Origin: an uncultured Fibrobacter sp.
GTDB taxonomy: Bacteria > Fibrobacterota > Fibrobacteria > Fibrobacterales > Fibrobacteraceae
Assembly (NCBI GenBank): GCA_934700345.1
Contig: CAKUXP010000013.1
Coordinates: 15,595 to 79,594 of the forward strand
DNA length: 64,000 bases
Direction of reading: 5' to 3'
Each line of letters begins with the position of its first letter. The stretch's first letter is position 1. The notes beneath the pieces are model-generated. The model was given only the letters and a program-made list of their open reading frames with translations. It did not search any database and had not been told where the DNA came from. Below, one piece after another: positions 58,923 through 64,000 of this stretch. The position numbers were made by a program, and so were the translations under genes.

Positions 58923-61349
58923 ATGGCTATCAAGAAGAACGAACTCTATTCTTCCCTTTGGGAATCCTGCGACAAGTTGCGCGGAGGCATGGACGCTTCG
59001 CAATACAAGGATTACATTCTCACTCTGCTTTTTGTAAAGTATGTGACCGACAAGTTTAAGGGTCAGAAATACGCCGACATCAATGTGCCTGTCGGCGGAA
59101 GCTTTGACGACCTGGTTGCGCTCAAGAACAGCAAGGATATCGGCGAGAAGATGGACAAGGTCATCGCGAAACTTGCCGAGGCGAACGATTTGATTGGTGT
59201 AATCGACAATGCCAAGTTTTTTGACGAATCCAAGTTTGGGAAAGGCAAGGACATGGTCGATACCCTGACGGGCCTTGTCGCCATTTTCGAACGGGACGAA
59301 TTCAACTTTCGGAACAATAAAGCCGGCGGTGACGACATCTTGGGCGATGCCTACGAATTTTTGATGCGCCATTTTGCCACCGAGAGCGGCAAGAGCAAGG
59401 GACAGTTCTACACGCCTGCCGAAGTGAGCCGCATTTTGGCGAAGGTTTTGGGCATCGGTAAAATTAAAAATCACGATGCGACGATTTACGACCCTGCTTG
59501 CGGCTCGGGCTCGCTCCTGATTCGCGCGGCGGATGAAGCTCCGTTCGACATCGCCATTTACGGGCAGGAAAAGGAAACGACGACGGCGGGCCTCGCCAAG
59601 ATGAACCTGGTGTTGCACAACAAGGCGGCAGGCGTCATCAAGTCGGGCAACACCTTTTCGAATCCGCAGTATCTTGAAAAGGATTCGCTCAAACGCTTTG
59701 ATTTTATCGTGGCGAATCCGCCTTTTTCTCTCAAGAACTGGACGGACGGTTTGCAGGAATATGGTCGCTTTGATGGTTACGAAAAGCCTCCCGAAAAGAA
59801 CGGCGACTTCGCTTGGCTTTTGCACATTCTGAAGTCCCTCAAGGCGACCGGCAAGGCTGCGGTGATTTTGCCACACGGCGTTTTGTTTCGTGGCAATGCC
59901 GAAGAATCCATCCGCAAGGAAATTATCAATCGCGGTTATATCAAGGGCATTATCGGTCTCCCGGCGAATCTTTTCTACGGCACGGGGATTCCAGCCTGCA
60001 TCATCGTGATGGACAAGGAGGACGCCGCTGAACGCAAGGGCATCTTTATAATTGACGCGAGCCGCGACTTTGTGAAGGACGGTCCCAAGAACCGCTTACG
60101 CGAACGCGACATCTACAAGATTGTGCAGACTTTTGTGAACCGCATCGAAGACGACCCGAAATATGCCCGCTTTGTGCCCAACGAGGAAATCAAGGTCAAA
60201 AACGGCTATAACCTGAACATTCCGCGCTATATCGATAGCGGCGACGTCGAAGACGAACAGTCCATCGATGCGCATTTGAACGGCGGCATTCCCGAAGCGG
60301 ATGTGGATTCGCTCGGACGCTACTGGAAGATTTTCCCGAACCTGAAGTCGAAACTTTTCAAGAGGCTGCGCGCGGGCTATTATGCGCTCAAGGTGAACAA
60401 GGATGAAATTCGAAATACCATCTTTAACGATGCCGAATTCAAGGCTTACGCTTCGCGGATCGACAACGCCTTTGGCGTCTGGCTTGGAGAAGTCGGCAAG
60501 GATCTGAAAAGCATCGACGAATCCTGTGATGTGAAAAATTTTATCGTCGAACTTTCGGAAAAGCTAATCAAGGAATTTCGCGACACCCGATTGGTGGACT
60601 TTTACGATGTGTACCAGGTGCTTCTCGCCTACTGGCAAGAAACGATGAGCGACGACGTTTTTGTTCTCAAGTACGATGGCTACGCCGCGGGCAAGGAAAT
60701 CGTCAAAATTTATAAGAAAGAAAAGGACGGTGCCAAGAAATCCGAGCCCAAGGAAATCGGCTGGGAAGGCAAGCTGCTCCCCAAGTCGATTGTCGAAAAG
60801 GTTTATTTCGCAAGCGAACGCGCGGAAATCGAAAAAGCCGAACAGGTTCTTGCCGAAAGCGAATCCAAGGTCGAGGAGTTTGTCGAAGAAAACAGTGGCG
60901 AAGACGGCGTACTTTCGGAATTTACAAAGGACGATTCCGAGGATTTGGATACGAGAAAAATTGGCGACGAATTGAAAAAACGAAAAAAGGAAAAGGACGA
61001 CGGCGAAATTTTCAAGGTGCTAAATGAATGGGCGGAACTCGCGGCGACGGCAAAGGCTCGCACAAAAATCGTAAAAGATTTGAACAAGACCTTGGACGAC
61101 AAGGTGAAAGAAAAATACGCGGTTCTCTCTGAAGCTGACGTGAAGAAACTTTTGGTGAACAACAAGTGGTCCTTCGATATTTTTGACGGCATCGAGAGCC
61201 TATACGAAACCACCAGCCACAAGATCGCAAGCCGCATGACAGAACTCGCCGAACGCTACGAAAAGACGCTCTCCGAATTGGAAAACGAAGTTTCCGATTA
61301 CGAGAAAAAGGTCAAGGCGCATCTTCGCGAAATGGGATATGAGGTGTAG
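58923..61349 (+). CDS. hsdM: Type I restriction-modification methyltransferase subunit HsdM
   Basis: 808 residues, longer than the common 500-residue HsdM. The N-terminal helical domain begins KNELYSSLWESCDKLRGGMDASQYKDYILTLLFVKYV. SAM-binding motif I is DPACGSGSLL (Asp at about residue 190), and the methylation motif is NPPF (about residues 265-268), meaning N6-adenine. SKGQFYTPAEV and the later DGLQEYGRFDGYEKPPEKNGDFAWLLHIL are conserved. The extra C-terminal 300 residues, from about 500, include a long charged coiled-coil (about 640-700, many KK and EE), typical of the larger HsdM subgroup. The first gene of the locus, located 90 bp downstream of the tRNA terminator. Confidence 0.93.
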   Translation: MAIKKNELYSSLWESCDKLRGGMDASQYKDYILTLLFVKYVTDKFKGQKYADINVPVGGSFDDLVALKNSKDIGEKMDKVIAKLAEANDLIGVIDNAKFFDESKFGKGKDMVDTLTGLVAIFERDEFNFRNNKAGGDDILGDAYEFLMRHFATESGKSKGQFYTPAEVSRILAKVLGIGKIKNHDATIYDPACGSGSLLIRAADEAPFDIAIYGQEKETTTAGLAKMNLVLHNKAAGVIKSGNTFSNPQYLEKDSLKRFDFIVANPPFSLKNWTDGLQEYGRFDGYEKPPEKNGDFAWLLHILKSLKATGKAAVILPHGVLFRGNAEESIRKEIINRGYIKGIIGLPANLFYGTGIPACIIVMDKEDAAERKGIFIIDASRDFVKDGPKNRLRERDIYKIVQTFVNRIEDDPKYARFVPNEEIKVKNGYNLNIPRYIDSGDVEDEQSIDAHLNGGIPEADVDSLGRYWKIFPNLKSKLFKRLRAGYYALKVNKDEIRNTIFNDAEFKAYASRIDNAFGVWLGEVGKDLKSIDESCDVKNFIVELSEKLIKEFRDTRLVDFYDVYQVLLAYWQETMSDDVFVLKYDGYAAGKEIVKIYKKEKDGAKKSEPKEIGWEGKLLPKSIVEKVYFASERAEIEKAEQVLAESESKVEEFVEENSGEDGVLSEFTKDDSEDLDTRKIGDELKKRKKEKDDGEIFKVLNEWAELAATAKARTKIVKDLNKTLDDKVKEKYAVLSEADVKKLLVNNKWSFDIFDGIESLYETTSHKIASRMTELAERYEKTLSELENEVSDYEKKVKAHLREMGYEV

Positions 61350-61362
61350 GGAAGAGAGGGAT

Positions 61363-62751
61363 ATGGAAAATCAGAACATCGAATACAAGGCTACCTGGCG
61401 CGATGAATACCTGAAGTGGATTTGCGGCTTTGCCAATGCGCAGGGTGGAAGTCTCTATATTGGGATAAACGATGAGGGCGAGATTTGCGGAGTTTCGGAT
61501 GCCCGCAGGCTCTCGGAAGATATTCCGAACAAGATTGTTTCTCTTTTGGGAATCGTTTGCGAAGTAAATTTTTTTCGAAAAAAAGATAAGGATTATATTG
61601 AAATTATCGTCACGCCAAGCAATGTCCCCATATCGCTGAAAGGCGTCTATCATTACCGTAGCGGTTCTACAAAACAAGAGTTGAATGGAATTGCTCTTCA
61701 GCAGTTTATCCTAAAAAAGATGGGACGCTCGTGGGATGATATCCTTTGCGAACAGGCGACAATAAATGACATGGATCGTGCGTCGATCGATTACTTTTTG
61801 CGCAAGGCGGTCGCAGCCCAGCGTTTACCCGGAGAATCGCTCGAAGAATCTACCGAAAGCGTCCTGAAGAATTTAAATCTTGTCGATGTCGATGGCAGGA
61901 TTAAAAATTCGGCAGTCCTCTTGTTTGCCAAAAAGCCCCAACGGTTTATAACCGGAGTCTATTTTAAAATAGGATTCTTCGGCACGAGCGAAAACGACCT
62001 AATTTTTCAAGATGTTGTCGATGGCAACATTTTGAAAATGTGCGATACGGTCATGGAACTGCTCAAGGCGAAATACCTGATTTCTCCGATTCACTATGAA
62101 GGCTTGCAGCGAATCGAGCCGCTTGAGATTCCCGAAGACGCCTTACGCGAAGCGATTTTTAACGCCATCATTCACAAGGATTACATGGGGACCGATATCC
62201 AGATGAAGGTGTGGCGGGATCGCATTGAACTTTGGAACTATGGAAAGCTTCCCGAAGAACTTCCTGTCGAAAAGCTCTTGAAGCCTCATGCCTCGAACGC
62301 GCGGAACAAGAATATCGCTTTCGTGTTTTACAAGGCGGGTTTCATCGAGGCGTGGGGCCGCGGAATTTCGAAGATTGTTTCGCGGTTCACGGGTGCGGGA
62401 TTGAAGAAACCCGTATTTAAGGATTTTTGCGGGGGAGTGCGCGTGACGCTTTACCGGAATACCGGTTTATCGCAGAAAACCGTTGCTGGAAATCGTTCGG
62501 CAACCGGAAAAACCAGGCAAGAAAGCGACCAGAAAACTACCCGGAAAACTACCCAGAAAACTACCCAGAAAACTGCCCAGAAAATTCTCTCCTTGTTGAG
62601 AAATTATCCGGGAATCACCAGGGCGGAACTCGCCGGAAAATGTGGGCTTTCGGCAAGCGGGATAAAGTGGCAGCTGAAACGGCTCAAGGATAGTGGGCTT
62701 ATCCGCCGCATAGGGGCCGACAAGGGCGGCTATTGGGAGGTTGTCGAATGA
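61363..62751 (+). CDS. AlbA_2-type DNA-binding/ATP-binding protein in hsd locus
   Basis: 462 residues from ATG 61363, preceded by AGAGAGGG. The N-terminal AlbA_2/Schlafen-like domain reads IEYKATWRDEYLKWICGFANAQGGSLYIGINDEGEICGV. The ATP-binding HATPase_c_4-like region is EALREAIFNAIIHKDYMG then VKLWRDRIELWNYGKLP-like wording and the GFIEAWGRGISKIV stretch. A Lys/Gln/Thr linker with a 12-bp tandem repeat follows, then a winged-helix C-terminus (GITRAELAGKCGLSASGIKWQLKRLKDSGLI). A regulator or accessory factor of the restriction locus is inferred; such genes are often found between hsdM and hsdS. It overlaps hsdS by 4 bp. Confidence 0.85.
   Translation: MENQNIEYKATWRDEYLKWICGFANAQGGSLYIGINDEGEICGVSDARRLSEDIPNKIVSLLGIVCEVNFFRKKDKDYIEIIVTPSNVPISLKGVYHYRSGSTKQELNGIALQQFILKKMGRSWDDILCEQATINDMDRASIDYFLRKAVAAQRLPGESLEESTESVLKNLNLVDVDGRIKNSAVLLFAKKPQRFITGVYFKIGFFGTSENDLIFQDVVDGNILKMCDTVMELLKAKYLISPIHYEGLQRIEPLEIPEDALREAIFNAIIHKDYMGTDIQMKVWRDRIELWNYGKLPEELPVEKLLKPHASNARNKNIAFVFYKAGFIEAWGRGISKIVSRFTGAGLKKPVFKDFCGGVRVTLYRNTGLSQKTVAGNRSATGKTRQESDQKTTRKTTQKTTQKTAQKILSLLRNYPGITRAELAGKCGLSASGIKWQLKRLKDSGLIRRIGADKGGYWEVVE
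62532..62579 (+). repeat. Four-copy 12-bp tandem repeat in the AlbA_2-type gene
   Basis: Four copies of GAAAACTACCCA-like units (starts 62532, 62544, 62556, 62568), encoding KTTR, KTTQ, KTTQ, KTAQ. Because the unit is 12 bp, copy changes keep the frame and alter linker length only. Confidence 0.9.
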
Positions 62752-63944
62752 GCAGGAAAGAAACGAAGTTCAAGCAGACCGAAGTCGGGATGATTCCCGA
62801 AGATTGGGAAGTTGAATCTTTTGGCAAGCTTGTTAGTATTTTTAGAGGCGGATCTCCTCGCCCAATTGAAGCGTACATTACCAGTAATCCGTTAGGTATC
62901 AATTGGATAAAAATTGGAGATGTAAAAGAAGGCGCAAAGTATATAACATCAACCGAGGAACGCATTATTGCTGAAGGCAAAAATCGTTCAAGAGAAGTTC
63001 ATAAAGGCGATTTTATATTATCAAATTCAATGAGTTTTGGTCGCCCGTATATATTGAAAGTTGATGGCTGTATTCATGATGGGTGGCTGGCAATTCAAGA
63101 TTATCAAAAGACATTTGATACTGATTTCCTTTATTATATGCTATCGTCCGAGGTTGTATTTTCTCAGTATGTTAGCATGGCTGCAGGAAGTAGTGTTCAA
63201 AATTTAAATAAAGAGAAAGTTGCTGCCGTTAAATTATTCTACCCTTCTTCAAAAGCCGAGCAAACCGCCATCGCAACCGCCCTTTCCGACGTTGACCATC
63301 TTATCGAATCCATCGAAAAATTAATCGCCAAAAAGAAGCGCATCAAGCAGGGCGCCATGCAGCAGCTTTTAACCGGCAAGAAGCGCCTTCCCGGTTTCGG
63401 TCCCAAAGCCTCGCCCCGTTCCGCTCGAAACGCAAAGTGCGCCGCCTCGGAACCAGGCTTCAAGCAAACCGAACTCGGAACGATTCCCGTGGATTGGGAA
63501 GTGAAAAACATCAGCAAGACTTGCTCAATTAAAGCTCGCATAGGTTGGCAGGGATTAAAATCTACAGAATATTTAAGATCAGGCAATTACATACTGGTTA
63601 CAGGAACTGATTTCAAGAATGGTTTCATTGATTGGTCAACTTGTAACTATGTAAGCGAGTGGCGATTCAAACAAGACAAAAATATTCAAATTAAAAAGGG
63701 TGATGTCCTTGTCACTAAAGATGGCACAATTGGCAAAGTTGCTTTTTTAAATGAAATCCCTATGAACGGAACTTTAAATAGTGGAGTTTTTGTTGTTCGT
63801 TCAAAAGATAATAATGCAATCGATTCTGTTTACCTTTCGTTAGTGTTTAAGTCGCTTTGGTTTGATAATTTCTTGGATGAAATCACCTCCGGTTCTACAA
63901 TAGTTCATTTATATCAAAAGGATTTCCCGGATTCAAATTGCTAA
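62748..63944 (+). CDS. hsdS: Type I restriction specificity subunit HsdS, C-terminally truncated
   Basis: 398 residues from ATG 62748 (overlaps the previous stop). The two half-repeats each begin FKQTE-L/V-G-x-IP-x-DWEV (residues about 6 and 237). TRD1 is about 20-170 and the central conserved region holds AEQTAIATALSDVDHLIESIEKLIAKKKRIKQGAMQQLLTGKKRLPGF. TRD2 follows, but the second conserved helical region (EQ-x-AI-x-x-L) is missing: the frame ends QKDFPDSNC then a stop. A one-base deletion in CCC at about 63929 would give a few more residues (RIQIANA) before another stop. It may be non-functional, or complemented by other HsdS genes outside. No hsdR gene is in the window. Confidence 0.85.
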   Translation: MSRKETKFKQTEVGMIPEDWEVESFGKLVSIFRGGSPRPIEAYITSNPLGINWIKIGDVKEGAKYITSTEERIIAEGKNRSREVHKGDFILSNSMSFGRPYILKVDGCIHDGWLAIQDYQKTFDTDFLYYMLSSEVVFSQYVSMAAGSSVQNLNKEKVAAVKLFYPSSKAEQTAIATALSDVDHLIESIEKLIAKKKRIKQGAMQQLLTGKKRLPGFGPKASPRSARNAKCAASEPGFKQTELGTIPVDWEVKNISKTCSIKARIGWQGLKSTEYLRSGNYILVTGTDFKNGFIDWSTCNYVSEWRFKQDKNIQIKKGDVLVTKDGTIGKVAFLNEIPMNGTLNSGVFVVRSKDNNAIDSVYLSLVFKSLWFDNFLDEITSGSTIVHLYQKDFPDSNC

Positions 63945-63980
63945 TGCATAATTTGAGCGGAATCTGAAGGCCGCAAAAAA

Positions 63981-64000
63981 GGCCCCCGCAGAACGGGAGC
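63981..64000 (+). terminator. Probable terminator hairpin after hsdS, cut by the window end
   Basis: Stem of 7 with one mismatch (63982-63988 with 63994-64000), 5-base loop. The T tail would lie beyond the window. If real, hsdS ends the operon and hsdR is not cotranscribed here. Confidence 0.45.

Noticed and set aside
1..64000. CRISPR array, rRNA genes, replication origin
   Set aside because: No regularly spaced repeats with spacers, no rRNA-like conserved stretches, and no DnaA-box cluster were seen on reading the window.

Overview
ORGANISM. The window looks like the chromosome of a Fibrobacter-type bacterium (phylum Fibrobacterota), a Gram-negative anaerobic cellulose degrader. The grounds are a FISUMP lipoprotein (the domain family named after Fibrobacter succinogenes paralogs), two GH5 and two GH8 glycoside hydrolases, repeated C-terminal sorting-like beta-sandwich domains of the type IX secretion kind, many lipoproteins with Ser-rich linkers, lipid A synthesis (lpxA), and an anaerobic ribonucleotide reductase. 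Genes are dense on both strands, often overlap by 4 bp, and stop-to-stop overlaps of convergent genes are common. Species is not determinable from the window alone. LAYOUT. 1-376: end of sbcC. 577-4726: lipase-like exoprotein, lipoprotein and PDZ protein in one operon. 4779-7918 (minus): glycogen synthase-like GT4 and DsbD. 7993-12354: ECF sigma factor, PorZ-like propeller protein, small lipoprotein, CCA-adding enzyme. 12332-14232: GT2 and lpxA. 14229-15425 (minus): GH5 lipoprotein. 15657-24993: six-gene operon with a CBM-like secreted protein, three large outer-membrane beta-barrel-like proteins, a lipoprotein and a GH18 protein lacking the catalytic glutamate. 25101-25380: decayed IS3-family transposase tail with its terminal repeat. 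25406-32569: cellulase cluster (GH5, GH8, free CBM-like protein, GH8 lipoprotein). 32650-33683: broken AAA ATPase gene and an inverted-repeat region. 33684-36536: nrdDG. 36747-39696 (minus): inositol-phosphatase family, sodium symporter, LytTR regulator. 39768-40170: broken secreted-protein gene. 40323-44245: barrel protein, uvrC, dinB. 44280-47737: four envelope-type genes of poorly known function. 47716-50211 (minus): nnrD, ispD, FISUMP lipoprotein. 50253-51856: Gfo/Idh/MocA oxidoreductase and prepilin peptidase. 51931-57623: 1755-residue repeat lipoprotein plus a small cytosolic-looking protein. 57612-58674: phosphopantetheinyl transferase and a lipoprotein. 58685-58832: tRNA-Val with promoter and terminator. 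58923-64000: type I restriction-modification locus hsdM, AlbA_2-type gene, truncated hsdS. HOW IT WORKS TOGETHER. The middle of the window (14-32 kb) is devoted to plant-polysaccharide attack: lipoprotein and secreted endoglucanases, a free binding module, and an operon that could build an outer-membrane glycan-capture complex. The propeller protein at 8534 and the sorting-like domains connect this to type IX-like export. Housekeeping genes are interleaved with no clear operon logic. The most interesting unexplained unit is the 15657-24993 operon. All family calls come from reading motifs; no database search was run.
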